In this document: piece after piece, positions 41,740-51,230 of the stretch
Numbering within the stretch: position 1 is the stretch's first letter
Layout: each line of letters opens with the position of its first letter
Assembly: GCA_001314625.1 (NCBI GenBank)
Contig: LJSH01000004.1
Location: 112,039-176,038, forward strand
Direction of reading: 5' to 3'
Source: Oceanicaulis sp. HLUCCA04
GTDB lineage: Bacteria; Pseudomonadota; Alphaproteobacteria; Caulobacterales; Maricaulaceae
Length of the DNA stretch: 64,000 bases
Notes under the pieces: generated by a model
Databases searched by the model: none
The model's input: the letters and a program-made list of their open reading frames with translations, nothing else
Told to the model about the DNA's origin: nothing
Translations under genes and position numbers: made by a program

Positions 41740-42046
41740 GCGGCGCCAACCCCCTTGCGCGCTTGCGCTTGAAGCCGTGATGGAGTAAGGACGCGCGCGT
41801 TTCGCTTGCGGCCCTATCGTAGGCGGTGCGTTTAACCGGGCACGAATTTGTCATCGGCCCTCTGGCTGCTCCAATCCCCTTGTCATCACTGACCGACGGG
41901 CCCGGAGTTGCCGGGCACCGATGGCAGGCACGTGTCCAGACATTCACAATTCCGGCTGCGGCGGGGTGTTCCCGCAAGCAGCAAGACCGCCGGAAACAAC
42001 CGGCCGGCCGGAATATAACCGACTAAGCTGGAGACTGTCTTTTCGC
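41740..42046 (+). other. Gap between purA and rpsA, rpsA leader
   Basis: About 300 bp with no convincing gene. It contains GC-rich arms (CCGGCCGGCCGG at 42000-42011) and the probable rpsA 5' leader. TGGAGA (42029-42034) lies 12 nt before the rpsA ATG, a long spacing. S1 is known to control its own translation from the leader in other bacteria, and a weak site would fit, but no specific structure was identified. Confidence 0.45.
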
Positions 42047-43756
42047 ATGAATGATACATCTTCCTCGGCGGCTAGCCGCGATGATTTTGCCTCAATGCTC
42101 GAAGCGAGCTTTGCAGGCCGTGACCTTGTAGAAGGGTCTGTGGTGCGCGGCACCGTGACCGCCGTTGAACACGACATGATCGTGATCGATATCGGCCTGA
42201 AAACCGAAGGGCGCATCTCGCTGCGCGAGTTTGCCGGCCCCGGTTCGACCACCCCGAAAGCCGGTGACGAGGTCGAGGTTTATCTCGAGCGCATCGAGAA
42301 CGCGATGGGCGAAGCGGTTCTGTCGCGCGACAAGGCGCGCCGCGAGGAAGCGTGGGACCGTCTGGAAAAAATGTTCGAAGCCAAGGAGCCGGTCAACGGC
42401 GCCATTGTCGGCCGGGTCAAGGGCGGGTTCACCGTCGATCTGGGCGGTGCTTCGGCCTTCCTGCCTGGGTCGCAAGTTGATATCCGCCCCGTGCGCGATG
42501 TCGGCCCGCTGATGAACAAGGAACAGCCGTTTGCGGTTCTGAAAATGGACCGTCCGCGCGGCAATATCGTTGTCTCGCGCCGCGCTGTGCTCGAAGAGTC
42601 GCGTGCTGAACAGCGCGCCGAGCTTGTCGGCAATCTGGCCGAGGGCGAGACGCGCGAAGGCGTGGTCAAGAACATCACCGATTACGGTGCGTTCGTGGAC
42701 CTGGGCGGCATTGACGGCCTGCTGCACGTCACCGACATGAGCTGGAGCCGTGTCGGCCATCCCAGCGAAGTGGTGGAAGTCGGCCAGACGGTCAAAGTCC
42801 AGATCATCAAGATCAACAAGGATACCCAGCGTATCTCGCTGGGCATGAAGCAGCTCCTGTCCGATCCGTGGGACGCGGTGGCCGCCAAGTATCCGGTAGG
42901 CGCGACCTTTGAAGGCCGCGTGACGAATATCGCCGAATACGGCGCGTTCGTGGAACTGGAATCGGGTGTTGAAGGCCTTGTCCACGTCTCGGAAATGAGC
43001 TGGACGAAGAAGAACATCCATCCCGGCAAGATCGTCTCCACCTCCCAGGAAGTCACCGTCATGGTGCTGGACGTGGACGAGGAGAAGCGCCGTATCTCGC
43101 TTGGTATCAAGCAGACCCAGCGCAATCCGTGGGAAATCTTCGCCGAAACCCACCCCGCCGGTACGGTCGTGAAGGGTGAAGTGAAGAACATCACCGAGTT
43201 CGGCCTGTTCGTCGGCGTCGGCGAAGACATTGACGGTATGGTCCACCTGTCCGACATCGACTGGGACCGCTCCGGCGAGGAAGCCCTGGCCGAGTTCAAC
43301 AAGGGCGACATGGTCGAAGCCAAGGTGCTGGACGTTGATGTCGAAAAAGAGCGCGTGTCGCTCGGCATCAAGCAGCTGGCCGGTGACCCGATGGAAGATT
43401 CCGGCGGGTTCAAGCGCGGCGAGACCGTGACCTGCACCGTGACCGAGATCACCACGGGCGGTATCGAGGTGTCCTTCGGTGAAGGCGGACACATGAAGTC
43501 CTTCATCCGCAAGTCGGACCTGTCACGTGACCGTGCCGAGCAGCGCCCCGAGCGCTATTCGGTCGGCGACAAGGTTGATGCGCGTGTCACCAATGTTGAC
43601 AAGGGTGCGCGCCGCGTGGGCGTCTCCATCAAGGCCCTTGAAATGGCCGAGGAAAAAGAGGCGGTTCAGCAATATGGCTCCTCGGAGTCCGGCGCTTCGC
43701 TGGGCGATATTCTGGGCGCTGCGCTCAAACAGCAGGACACCAAGAAGGACGAATAG
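42047..43756 (+). CDS. rpsA: 30S ribosomal protein S1
   Basis: A 569-aa RNA-binding ribosomal protein with six S1 (OB-fold) repeats, needed to start translation of most mRNAs. The repeats begin at about residues 28, 111, 193, 280, 367 and 454; the third to fifth are closest to consensus (for example [36 protein letters not shown]). The C-terminus is short and charged. Upstream frame extension to 41921 has no support; the ATG at 42047 has a weak, distant GGAGA. A strong terminator follows. Confidence 0.97.
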   Translation: MNDTSSSAASRDDFASMLEASFAGRDLVEGSVVRGTVTAVEHDMIVIDIGLKTEGRISLREFAGPGSTTPKAGDEVEVYLERIENAMGEAVLSRDKARREEAWDRLEKMFEAKEPVNGAIVGRVKGGFTVDLGGASAFLPGSQVDIRPVRDVGPLMNKEQPFAVLKMDRPRGNIVVSRRAVLEESRAEQRAELVGNLAEGETREGVVKNITDYGAFVDLGGIDGLLHVTDMSWSRVGHPSEVVEVGQTVKVQIIKINKDTQRISLGMKQLLSDPWDAVAAKYPVGATFEGRVTNIAEYGAFVELESGVEGLVHVSEMSWTKKNIHPGKIVSTSQEVTVMVLDVDEEKRRISLGIKQTQRNPWEIFAETHPAGTVVKGEVKNITEFGLFVGVGEDIDGMVHLSDIDWDRSGEEALAEFNKGDMVEAKVLDVDVEKERVSLGIKQLAGDPMEDSGGFKRGETVTCTVTEITTGGIEVSFGEGGHMKSFIRKSDLSRDRAEQRPERYSVGDKVDARVTNVDKGARRVGVSIKALEMAEEKEAVQQYGSSESGASLGDILGAALKQQDTKKDE

Positions 43757-43777
43757 TTCTTCTGGCTGAGTAACCGG

Positions 43778-43817
43778 AAAATGGCCGGACCTCCTGCGGG
43801 TCCGGCCATTTTCTTTT
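43778..43817 (+). terminator. Rho-independent terminator of rpsA
   Basis: Perfect 14-bp stem AAAATGGCCGGACC (43778-43791) and GGTCCGGCCATTTT (43799-43812), 7-nt loop, with a TTTTCTTTT tail. It lies 22 bp after the rpsA stop codon, ahead of ihfB. Confidence 0.93.
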
Positions 43818-43908
43818 GTCCGGACCACTCTTTTTGCCTTGAGGTGATTGACCTTGGCGGGTACCCGTCCCAAGCTTTCACACTTTGTTATCCCGGGGAC
43901 GCGAAACC

Positions 43909-44193
43909 ATGATCAAGTCTGAACTGATCGAAAAACTGGCGGCCGCCAATCCGCACCTTTTCCAGCGTGACGTGGAGCGGGTCGTCAATACGATATTTGA
44001 AGAAATCACGCAGGCTCTTGAACGCGGAGAGCGCGTGGAATTGCGGGGCTTTGGCGCTTTCTCGGTGCGCAACCGGCCGCCGCGCCAGGGCCGCAATCCG
44101 CGCACCGGCGATGCGGTGTCGGTGAAGGAAAAGCACGTGCCTTTCTTCAAGACAGGCAAGGAATTGCGCGAACGCGTAGACGGCAAATCGTAA
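43909..44193 (+). CDS. ihfB: Integration host factor subunit beta
   Basis: A 94-aa DNA-bending protein of the HU/IHF family, here the beta subunit. Typical features are [16 protein letters not shown], the [22 protein letters not shown] arm (with conserved Pro at the tip of the DNA-contacting ribbon), and [14 protein letters not shown]. It compacts DNA and assists recombination and transcription. The ATG at 43909 follows GGGGACG; the rpsA-ihfB order is typical of proteobacteria. Confidence 0.94.
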   Translation: MIKSELIEKLAAANPHLFQRDVERVVNTIFEEITQALERGERVELRGFGAFSVRNRPPRQGRNPRTGDAVSVKEKHVPFFKTGKELRERVDGKS

Positions 44194-44265
44194 TTGCCTT
44201 TCGTCTAGGCGCTGATCGCGAAATCAGCTTAAGGTTTCCTCCGGCTCCACCGGGAGGATCTTATC

Positions 44266-44682
44266 ATGCTCAATGAATTCAAGAAGTTTGCCATGCGCGG
44301 CAATGTGGTTGACCTTGCGGTCGGCTTCATTCTGGGCGGGGCGTTCTCTACCATCGTATCGTCGTTTGTGAACGACATCTTGATGCCGCCCATCGGGCTG
44401 GTTCTGGGCGGGGTGGACTTTTCCGAGCTTTTTGTAGCGCTGGACGGGGTGGACTATGCCTCGCGCGCGGCCGCCGCCGAGGCCGGGGCCGCCACCATCA
44501 ATTATGGCGTCTTCATCAACGCGCTCATCAGCTTCATCATTGTCGCCTTTGCCCTGTTCCTGCTCATCAAGGGCATGAACACCATGATGGACCGGAAGAA
44601 GGACGATGTGCCCGCCGAACCGCCCGCCAAGCCGCGCAGTGAAGAGCTGCTCGAAGAGATCCGCGACCTTTTGAAGAAGTAG
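44266..44682 (+). CDS. mscL: Large-conductance mechanosensitive channel
   Basis: A 138-aa inner-membrane channel that opens under membrane tension to release solutes in osmotic downshock. The N-terminal FKKFAMRGNVVDLAVGFILG, the first helix, the periplasmic loop and second helix, and the charged C-terminal bundle (EELLEEIRDLLKK) all match MscL. GGGAGGATC precedes the ATG. It sits between ihfB and trpF, where a lapA-type gene is common in other bacteria. Confidence 0.97.
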   Translation: MLNEFKKFAMRGNVVDLAVGFILGGAFSTIVSSFVNDILMPPIGLVLGGVDFSELFVALDGVDYASRAAAAEAGAATINYGVFINALISFIIVAFALFLLIKGMNTMMDRKKDDVPAEPPAKPRSEELLEEIRDLLKK

Positions 44683-44722
44683 CGCCTTTTCACACTGCCG
44701 GGAGCGGGCTAAGTCCCGCTCC

Positions 44723-45358
44723 ATGAGCACACGCGTGAAAATCTGCGGGATGAGCGATGAGGCCTCGGTGCGTACTGCCGCAGCGGCGGGCGCCGACTGG
44801 CTGGGCTTCATCATTTTTCCCAAAAGCCCGCGCGCAGTGACGCTGGCGCAGGCCGCGCGCCTGTCAGCCTTCAGGGACAGCGCGAAAACCGTCGCGGTAC
44901 TTGTCGACCCGGATGACGCGCTGCTGGGCGATGTCCTGCGCGTGCTGGCACCCGACATCATCCAGCTGCATGGGGATGAAAGCCCGCAGCGCTGCCTTGA
45001 TGTCAGGAATTATGTCCGCGAGGCCGTATGGAAAGTGGTGCCGGTCAGCGGGCCGGATGATGTAGCCCGCGCCGAGAAATATGCCGGCTATGCCGATGCG
45101 ATCCTGTTTGATGCCAAGCCGCCTGCGAATGCCGACCGGCCGGGCGGCTGGGGGCAGGGCTATGATTACGGGCTGGTCAAAGGGTTCGATGCCCTGCCCT
45201 TCATCCTGGCGGGCGGTCTGGGCTCGGACACGGTGCGCGGCGCCATTGCCGCCTCAGGCGCGCCGGCGGTCGATGTGGTGTCAGGTGTGGAAAGCGCGCC
45301 GGGCGTGAAGGACATCGCGAAGATCGCGGCGTTCATCGCTGCGGCGAAGCCAGGCTAG
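44723..45358 (+). CDS. trpF: Phosphoribosylanthranilate isomerase
   Basis: A 211-aa TIM-barrel enzyme of tryptophan synthesis, isomerising phosphoribosylanthranilate. Catalytic Cys is in [12 protein letters not shown] (near residue 8) and Asp in VLVDPDD; the phosphate-binding motifs [11 protein letters not shown] and VDVVSGVES follow. It starts the trp genes trpF-trpB-(brnT-brnA)-trpA and lies 40 bp after mscL. Confidence 0.96.
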   Translation: MSTRVKICGMSDEASVRTAAAAGADWLGFIIFPKSPRAVTLAQAARLSAFRDSAKTVAVLVDPDDALLGDVLRVLAPDIIQLHGDESPQRCLDVRNYVREAVWKVVPVSGPDDVARAEKYAGYADAILFDAKPPANADRPGGWGQGYDYGLVKGFDALPFILAGGLGSDTVRGAIAASGAPAVDVVSGVESAPGVKDIAKIAAFIAAAKPG

Positions 45359-45446
45359 GTGCGGCGCGGCCACATTCCCCGCTTCCCTCACCCGCCCTCA
45401 CGCTCTAGATCAAACCCTCTTTCCTGCAAGCTCGGTGAATGATCCC

Positions 45447-46658
45447 ATGACCCAGCCCAATGCCTTTTCACACTATCCTGACGCAAACGGCCTGTTTGGC
45501 GCCTATGGCGGACGCTTTGTCGCCGAGACGCTGATGCCCAACGTGCTGGCGCTGGAAAAGGCCTATGCGAAATGGAAGGATGATCCGGCCTTCGTGGCGG
45601 AGCTGGAGGAATTTGCGCGCGATTTCGTGGGCCGTCCGAGCCCGCTCTATTTCGCCGAGCGCCTGACCGAAGAATTTGGCGGGGCACAAATCTGGTTCAA
45701 GCGCGACGAGCTCAATCACACCGGCGCGCACAAGATCAATAACTGTCTGGGCCAGGTGCTGCTCGCCCGCCTAATGGGCAAGACGCGCATCATCGCGGAA
45801 ACCGGCGCAGGCCAGCACGGCGTTGCCACCGCCACCGTGGCCGCCCGCTTTGGCATTCCGTGCGAGGTCTATATGGGCGCCACAGATGTGGAGCGCCAAA
45901 AGCCCAACGTGTTCCGCATGAAGCTCCTGGGCGCGAAGGTGCATGCCGTCACCAGCGGGCGCGGCACGCTGAAAGATGCGATGAACGAGGCCTTGCGCGA
46001 CTGGGTGACCAATCCGGACGATACGTTTTATGTCATCGGCACGGTGGCCGGCCCGCACCCCTATCCGATGATGGTGCGCGATTTTCAAAGCGTGATCGGG
46101 CGCGAGGCGCGCGCGCAGATGCTTGAGCGCATCGGCCGCCTGCCGGATGCGGCTGTCGCGTGTATTGGCGGCGGCTCGAACGCGATGGGCCTGTTCTATC
46201 CCTTCCTGGAAGATGACGCGGTGCGCCTGATCGGCGTCGAGGCTGCGGGCAAGGGCGTCGATACGCCAGACCACGCGGCCAGCCTGAATGGCGGACGCCC
46301 TGGCATATTGCACGGCAACCGCACCTATCTCTTGCAGGACGATGACGGCCAGATCGTGGAAGGTCATTCCATCTCCGCGGGCCTCGACTATCCCGGTATC
46401 GGCCCGGAACACGCCTTCCTGCATGATGCCGGGCGCGCCGAATACCGCCACGCCACCGATGCCGAGGCGCTGGAAATGTTCCAAGTCTGCTCGAAACTTG
46501 AAGGCATTATCCCGGCGCTGGAGCCCGCCCACGCGCTCGCGCGCGTGCGCGACCTCGCCAAGGAGCTGGGCCCCGACGGTGTGATCCTGATGAATATGTG
46601 CGGGCGCGGCGACAAGGACGTGTTCTCGGTCGCGCAGGCATTGGGGGTGGAGCTTTAG
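45447..46658 (+). CDS. trpB: Tryptophan synthase beta chain
   Basis: A 403-aa PLP enzyme making tryptophan from indole and serine. The PLP lysine is in [13 protein letters not shown] and the phosphate-binding loop is [25 protein letters not shown] matches the active-site loop. The N-terminus [15 protein letters not shown] is typical. The start is either ATG 45447 (GGTGA upstream) or a GTG 12 nt earlier at 45435. Its usual partner trpA is displaced by a BrnT-BrnA module, so trpB and trpA are not adjacent. Confidence 0.96.
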   Translation: MTQPNAFSHYPDANGLFGAYGGRFVAETLMPNVLALEKAYAKWKDDPAFVAELEEFARDFVGRPSPLYFAERLTEEFGGAQIWFKRDELNHTGAHKINNCLGQVLLARLMGKTRIIAETGAGQHGVATATVAARFGIPCEVYMGATDVERQKPNVFRMKLLGAKVHAVTSGRGTLKDAMNEALRDWVTNPDDTFYVIGTVAGPHPYPMMVRDFQSVIGREARAQMLERIGRLPDAAVACIGGGSNAMGLFYPFLEDDAVRLIGVEAAGKGVDTPDHAASLNGGRPGILHGNRTYLLQDDDGQIVEGHSISAGLDYPGIGPEHAFLHDAGRAEYRHATDAEALEMFQVCSKLEGIIPALEPAHALARVRDLAKELGPDGVILMNMCGRGDKDVFSVAQALGVEL

Positions 46659-46670
46659 CCATGCGCCTTG

Positions 46671-46696
46671 AATGTAACGACATTTGTAGTTACATT
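46671..46696. promoter_or_regulatory. AATGTAAC-N10-GTTACATT operator before brnT
   Basis: Perfect 8-bp arms AATGTAAC (46671-46678) and GTTACATT (46689-46696) with a 10-bp spacer, ending 2 bp before the brnT ATG. BrnA is known to repress its own operon by binding such repeats, so this is the likely operator. No ribosome site is seen between it and the start. Confidence 0.7.
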
Positions 46697-46698
46697 TG

Positions 46699-46986
46699 AT
46701 GGAGTTCGAATGGGATGAGGCAAAGAACCGCGTCAACCGGGAAAAGCACGGGATAAGCTTTGATCGGGCAGTGCGGGTGTTTGAAGGTCACCACGTCGAA
46801 ATTGATGGTAAGCCCGGCGCGGATGGGGAGTGGCGTACCATCACGGTGGGCTGGCTTGATGATCTGCTATTGATTGCCGTGGTGCATACGGATCGACACG
46901 GCGTTACGCGGTTGATCTCGGCGCGGCCCGCAGGACGCAAAGAACGGAGAATCTTCCATGGGACGCACGGTCCGGGTAAAGCTTGA
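46699..46986 (+). CDS. brnT: BrnT-type ribonuclease toxin
   Basis: A 95-aa toxin of the BrnT family, a RelE-fold ribonuclease. The family pattern is visible: FEWDEAKNRVNREKHGISFDRA, VGWLDDLLLIAVVHTDR and the end segment RLISARPAGRKERR. The ATG at 46699 is preceded directly by the operator palindrome; an in-frame TTG at 46696 is also possible. It overlaps brnA by 29 bp. The pair interrupts the trp genes between trpB and trpA. Confidence 0.92.
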   Translation: MEFEWDEAKNRVNREKHGISFDRAVRVFEGHHVEIDGKPGADGEWRTITVGWLDDLLLIAVVHTDRHGVTRLISARPAGRKERRIFHGTHGPGKA

Positions 46987-47263
46987 AGACTTGCCGCCTC
47001 TGACGGACGCAGAGCGCGAGGAGTTGCGCCGTCTGGCAGATATCCCCGACGAAGAGATCGACTTCTCCGATATCCCTGAGCTGACCGAAGAGGATTTCGC
47101 GCGCGGCGTCTGGCATACCGGCCATGGAAAGCAGCAGGTGACGGTGCGCCTCGACAAGGATGTGCTGGCCTTTTTCAAAAAAGGCGGTCGGGGCTATCAG
47201 ACCCGCATCAACGCGGTACTGCGCGCCTTCATGGAGGCCCAGCGCAAGACCCCGGCGGAGTAG
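46958..47263 (+). CDS. brnA: BrnA-type antitoxin
   Basis: A 101-aa antitoxin with the BrnA arrangement: acidic N-terminal half (DIPDEEIDFSDIPELTEEDF) and a ribbon-helix-helix-like C-terminus QQVTVRLDKDVLAFFKKGG, which binds DNA, then GYQTRINAVLRAFMEA. BrnA neutralises BrnT and represses the promoter. Its start lies inside brnT (29-bp overlap), which helps keep the two in balance. Confidence 0.92.
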   Translation: MGRTVRVKLEDLPPLTDAEREELRRLADIPDEEIDFSDIPELTEEDFARGVWHTGHGKQQVTVRLDKDVLAFFKKGGRGYQTRINAVLRAFMEAQRKTPAE

Positions 47264-47304
47264 ACGGCAGCGGGCCCTTGCCGAACAGGCATAAAGCGTT
47301 ATTC

Positions 47305-47341
47305 AGGCCCCGGATCGCGCGCGCCGCGCGTCCGGGGTTTC
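47305..47341. repeat. CCCCGGA hairpin repeat, copy 3
   Basis: CCCCGGA (47308-47314) and TCCGGGG (47331-47337) enclose a GC-rich inner stem. Left flank AGGCCCCGGAT and right flank TCCGGGGTTTC match those of the hairpin at 32710-32739. It separates brnA from trpA and could terminate or process the transcript there. Confidence 0.55.
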
Positions 47342-47372
47342 ATCTTGGACTGGCTGGACGGTAAGAACTCTC

Positions 47373-48164
47373 ATGACACGCCTTTCCGATACATTCGCGC
47401 GCCTGAAAGCTGACGGCAAAGCCGGGTTTGTCGCCTATGTGATGGCTGGCGATCCTGATGGCGCCACCACGCTGGAGGTCATGCACGGGCTGGTCGAAGC
47501 CGGGGCCGATGTGATCGAGCTGGGGGCGCCCTTCACCGATCCGATGGCTGATGGCCCGCCCATTCAGCGTGCCGCGCTGCGCGCTCTGGCCAGCGGCATG
47601 ACGCTTCGCGGCGTGCTGGCGCTCATTGCCGAGTTTCGCAAGACCAATAGCGCCACGCCTGTCGTCATCATGGGCTATGCCAACCCGTTCCATGCAATGG
47701 GTTATCAGGCGTTTGTGGATGCGGCCGCTGCGGCGGGCGCGGACGGCGTGATCTGTGTGGATCTGCCCCCTGAAGAGGACGCGCCGCTTCGCGAGCCGAT
47801 GGACAGGGCCGGCCTTTCCCTGATCCGGCTGGCCACCCCCACCACCGATGATGAACGCTTGCCGCAAGTGGTGAAAAACACGTCCGGCTTTGTCTATTAT
47901 GTGTCCACCACCGGCGTCACCGGCGCGGGGATAGGGCAGACGGCGGTGGTGTCCGGCGCGGTCGACCGGGTACGCAAGGCGTCCGGTCTTCCGGTGGCCG
48001 TGGGCTTTGGCGTGAAGACGGCGGCCCGCGCCGCAGAGATCGCGAAAGTCGCCGATGCGGTGGTGGTTGGCTCGGCGATTGTCGACGCGCTGGCGGATGG
48101 CGGTGTGGACGGCGCGGTCAAGCTGGCCAAAGAACTGGCATCTGCTACCCATAATGCGCGATAA
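47373..48164 (+). CDS. trpA: Tryptophan synthase alpha chain
   Basis: A 263-aa TIM-barrel enzyme that cleaves indole-3-glycerol phosphate to indole for TrpB. Catalytic Glu is in [19 protein letters not shown], with Asp in [12 protein letters not shown]; phosphate-binding motifs [10 protein letters not shown] and [10 protein letters not shown] are present. It is separated from trpB by the BrnT-BrnA module and a hairpin, so it may be expressed apart from trpB. accD follows. Confidence 0.96.
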   Translation: MTRLSDTFARLKADGKAGFVAYVMAGDPDGATTLEVMHGLVEAGADVIELGAPFTDPMADGPPIQRAALRALASGMTLRGVLALIAEFRKTNSATPVVIMGYANPFHAMGYQAFVDAAAAAGADGVICVDLPPEEDAPLREPMDRAGLSLIRLATPTTDDERLPQVVKNTSGFVYYVSTTGVTGAGIGQTAVVSGAVDRVRKASGLPVAVGFGVKTAARAAEIAKVADAVVVGSAIVDALADGGVDGAVKLAKELASATHNAR

Positions 48165-48194
48165 TCATCGCCACAGGCAGCCCGGGATACATTT

Positions 48195-49073
48195 ATGAAC
48201 TGGCTATCCAAGCTTACCCCTCCGGGCGTTTCGCGCATGTTCGACAAGCGCGACACGCCGGAGAATCTCTGGATGAAATGCCCGGTATCGGGCGAGATGG
48301 TGTTTCACAAGGATCTGGAGGCGGGCCTGCATGTCACGCCGGCCGGCCATCATGTGCGCATCGGGCCGGAGGTGCGGCTGCGTTATACGTTCGACGCAAC
48401 CTGGGAAGAGTTTGCGCTGCCTGAAGTGGCCAAGGACCCGCTGAAATTCCGCGACGACAAGCCCTATGCCTCGCGCCTGGCCGCCGCCCGCAAGAAGACG
48501 GGCCGCGAAGACGCGATGGTGATCGCGGTGGGGCGCATCCAGGGTGTTGAGACAACCGTGCTGGTGCAGGACTTTTCCTTCATGGGCGGGTCGCTGGGCA
48601 TGGCCGCTGGCGAATCCTTCCTGAAAGCGGCTGAAACTGCGGTCGAGCGCCGCACGCCGCTGGTGGTGTTCACCGCGGCTGGCGGCGCGCGCATGCAGGA
48701 GGGCTGCCTGTCGCTGATGCAGATGCCGCGCACTACGATCGGCGTTGAAATGCTGCGCGAGGCCAAGCTGCCCTATATCGTGGTGCTGACCGACCCGACC
48801 ACGGGCGGGGTGACGGCCTCCTATGCCATGCTGGGCGATGTGCATCTGGCCGAGCCGGGCGCGCTTATCGGCTTTGCCGGCCAGCGCGTGATCGAGCAGA
48901 CCATCCGCGAGAAACTGCCCGAAGGCTTCCAGCGCGCCGAATACCTGCTCGAAAAAGGCATGGTGGACCGGGTCGTGCACCGCCGCGACCTGCCGCGCGT
49001 TCTGGGCAATGTGCTGCGCACGCTGATGAAACGCCCCGCCGCGCCCGTCAATCTGCCTGCGCCCGCAGCCTGA
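48195..49073 (+). CDS. accD: Acetyl-CoA carboxylase carboxyltransferase subunit beta
   Basis: A 292-aa subunit of the carboxyltransferase that makes malonyl-CoA for fatty-acid synthesis. The crotonase-fold core is intact ([40 protein letters not shown]). The N-terminal four-cysteine zinc ribbon is degenerate: Cys29 remains in MKCPVSGEM but the partner is Ser32, and the second pair reads VTPAGHH with no Cys. Loss of these cysteines occurs in some alphaproteobacterial AccD proteins. It lies between trpA and folC. Confidence 0.95.
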   Translation: MNWLSKLTPPGVSRMFDKRDTPENLWMKCPVSGEMVFHKDLEAGLHVTPAGHHVRIGPEVRLRYTFDATWEEFALPEVAKDPLKFRDDKPYASRLAAARKKTGREDAMVIAVGRIQGVETTVLVQDFSFMGGSLGMAAGESFLKAAETAVERRTPLVVFTAAGGARMQEGCLSLMQMPRTTIGVEMLREAKLPYIVVLTDPTTGGVTASYAMLGDVHLAEPGALIGFAGQRVIEQTIREKLPEGFQRAEYLLEKGMVDRVVHRRDLPRVLGNVLRTLMKRPAAPVNLPAPAA

Positions 49074-49080
49074 TAGCTCT

Positions 49081-50388
49081 ATGAGCATTCCTGATGCGCT
49101 GGCCCGGCTGTCGACCCTGCATCCGGCCAGCATGGATCTGTCGCTGGACCGGCTGCGGCGGCTGCTGGCAGACCTTGGCAATCCCCATACCCGCCTGCCC
49201 TCCACGGTTCATATCGCAGGCACCAATGGAAAGGGCTCCAGCGCGGCCTTCCTCAAGGCTATCTGCCAGGCGGCAGGCGAGCGCGTACATGTCTATACCT
49301 CGCCGCATCTGGTGCGTTTCAACGAGCGTATCGTGCTGGCCGGCAGCGAGGTCGAGGATGCGCAGCTTGAAGAGGCTCTGGCGCGCGTGGAAGCGGCCAA
49401 TGCCTGTCAGCCTCTGACCTTTTTTGAGGCCACCACAGCGGCTGCCTTCCTGCTGTTCAGCGAGACGCAAGCTGACCGGCTAATCCTCGAAGTCGGGCTC
49501 GGCGGCAGGCTGGATGCCACCAATGTCGTCGACAATCCGGATGTCACGCTGATCACGCCGGTCAGCCTCGACCATCAGGCCTATCTGGGTGACACGCTGG
49601 AAAAGATTGCCGCTGAAAAGGCCGGGATCATCAAGGGCGGCGTGCCTTGTGTGGTGGGCCCGCAGGCCGATGAGGCGCTGATGTCCATCGAGCGGGCGGC
49701 CATGCGGGCGGGCGCGCCCCTGACGCTTTACGAGCGCGATTACCGCGCTTTCGTCGAGCATGACCGGCTGGTCTATGAAGAAGAAAGCCTGCTCTGGGAT
49801 CTGCCTTTACCCGGCCTTGCCGGTTCTCATCAGATCAGGAATGCGGCAGGCGCGATTGCTGTGGCGCGCCAGCTTGGACTTGGCGAGGAGGCGGTGCGCG
49901 GCGGCCTGCCCAAAGCGCGCTGGCGCGCGCGGATGCAGCGTCTGCAATCGGGTGTCCTCGCAGACATCGCAAAAGCCGCCGACGCCGAGCTGTGGCTCGA
50001 TGGCGGTCACAACCCGTCAGCAGGCGAAGTGCTGGCCCAGGCGATAGGCGAGCTGGAAGCGCGCGAGGAACGCCCGCTGGTGCTGATCTGCGGATTTTCG
50101 GCCGGGCGTGACGCGAGCGCCTTTCTCAAACCCTTTGCGGGACTGGCGGGCCTTGTCATCACCGTTTCAGGCTTTGCGGCCCGAGAAGGCGCGATGAGCG
50201 CACATGACGCCGCCGAGGCCGCGCGCAAGGCGGGTCATTTTGCGCAGACGAGCGCGGGGCTGACCGAAGCGCTTACCGATGCCTGTCATCTGGTTGACCG
50301 TCCGCGTGTCGTGATCTGCGGATCGCTTTATCTGGCGGGCGCCGTCTTGAGTCTGGGGGCAGAGCCGCCTCTGGTGACACCGGGCTGA
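49081..50388 (+). CDS. folC: Folylpolyglutamate synthase / dihydrofolate synthase
   Basis: A 435-aa Mur-ligase-fold enzyme that adds glutamate to dihydropteroate and folates. ATP site IAGTNGKGSSAAFLKA, then YTSPHLVRFNERI, EVGLGGRLDATNVVD, the carbamyl-lysine region EKAGIIKGG and the C-terminal WLDGGHNP. It starts 7 bp after accD, completing the accD-folC order typical of proteobacteria. Confidence 0.96.
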   Translation: MSIPDALARLSTLHPASMDLSLDRLRRLLADLGNPHTRLPSTVHIAGTNGKGSSAAFLKAICQAAGERVHVYTSPHLVRFNERIVLAGSEVEDAQLEEALARVEAANACQPLTFFEATTAAAFLLFSETQADRLILEVGLGGRLDATNVVDNPDVTLITPVSLDHQAYLGDTLEKIAAEKAGIIKGGVPCVVGPQADEALMSIERAAMRAGAPLTLYERDYRAFVEHDRLVYEEESLLWDLPLPGLAGSHQIRNAAGAIAVARQLGLGEEAVRGGLPKARWRARMQRLQSGVLADIAKAADAELWLDGGHNPSAGEVLAQAIGELEAREERPLVLICGFSAGRDASAFLKPFAGLAGLVITVSGFAAREGAMSAHDAAEAARKAGHFAQTSAGLTEALTDACHLVDRPRVVICGSLYLAGAVLSLGAEPPLVTPG

Positions 50389-50478
50389 GTGTGGTTTGCG
50401 GCTGGAGCCGAAACTACCCATTGTGCGCAGGCCGTTTAACGCCATATCCTGTAGCGGACCGTTGAAGGAGGCAGGCAG

Positions 50479-50781
50479 ATGGCAGAATTTTTCCGAATGC
50501 TCCTGCATCGCCACGGCACGCTGGAGGATGGACGCCCCTGTGCGCCGGGCTTCCTGGCGCTGTTCCGCCCATCACGCAATACGGCCAAGGCCGTGACCTA
50601 TGCGGTCATGCACCTGATTGTGGCCATGACGGTGGCCTTCCTGCTGACCTGGGACTGGCGCGCCGCGCTGGCCATCGGCCTGATCGAGCCTGCGGTGCAG
50701 ACGGTTGCCTATTACTTCCACGAGAAGGCCTGGGCGAAGGCCGAGCGCAAGCGTCAGGAACGGCTCGCCGAAGCCTCCTGA
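50479..50781 (+). CDS. DUF2061 membrane protein
   Basis: A 100-aa protein with two membrane helices (about 39-58 and 62-80). The motif SRNTAKAVTYAVMHLIVA and the end VQTVAYYFHEKAWAKAE match DUF2061 proteins, of unknown function. AAGGAGGCAGGCAG precedes the ATG. Its 3' end overlaps the convergent nuclease gene by 28 bp. Confidence 0.85.
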   Translation: MAEFFRMLLHRHGTLEDGRPCAPGFLALFRPSRNTAKAVTYAVMHLIVAMTVAFLLTWDWRAALAIGLIEPAVQTVAYYFHEKAWAKAERKRQERLAEAS

Positions 50782-51230
50782 GCGGTCTCAAGCGAGGATT
50801 CCAGAGAAGGGCACCAGCCACCGCGCGCGCTGTAGGGTGTGGCGAGGCCTTCCTCGATCAGCACGGCACCCAGATCGCGATTGTCCGGCAAGGTGATGGC
50901 GGCAATGACCCGGCCGGCAAAGCTGCCAAGCGTCACATTGCGGATATGCAGGCGCCCGCCCGGCATCAGCTGATCCTCCACGAATAGTCTGGCGGCATGG
51001 CCGGCCTCGCGCTCGGCTTCGCATTCAACCCGGCGGATCTCCGGAGCGTCCACATCAGCCAGACGCACATGCGTCTCCACGCTGTGACCGGGCCAGATGA
51101 AGGCGCGCACTTCGACCGTATCGCCATCAATCACGCGCAGGATTTCGGCCTCGATCGGGCCGGCAATGGTCTGCTGCGCCGTCGCCATGGGCGCGGTAAT
51201 CATGCTTAATAAAACGATAATATTCCGCAT
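50754..51230 (-). CDS. Exported thermonuclease-like (SNase) protein
   Basis: A 158-aa exported nuclease-fold protein. Signal peptide ends ATAQ; the SNase core is seen in VIDGDTVEVRAF, RLADVDAPEIRR and LGSFAGRVIAAI. The catalytic Arg/Glu arrangement of staphylococcal nuclease is partly recognisable (Arg in RLADVDAPE and GRV). It may digest extracellular or periplasmic DNA, though activity is unproven. The start codon is ATG at 51228-51230 with no clear ribosome site. Confidence 0.82.
   Translation of the reverse strand: MRNIIVLLSMITAPMATAQQTIAGPIEAEILRVIDGDTVEVRAFIWPGHSVETHVRLADVDAPEIRRVECEAEREAGHAARLFVEDQLMPGGRLHIRNVTLGSFAGRVIAAITLPDNRDLGAVLIEEGLATPYSARGGWCPSLESSLETAQEASASRS

Noticed and set aside
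42092-43492. A 466-codon minus-strand open frame across rpsA
   Set aside because: Repetitive, and an exact shadow of the six S1 repeats; no ribosome site or family.
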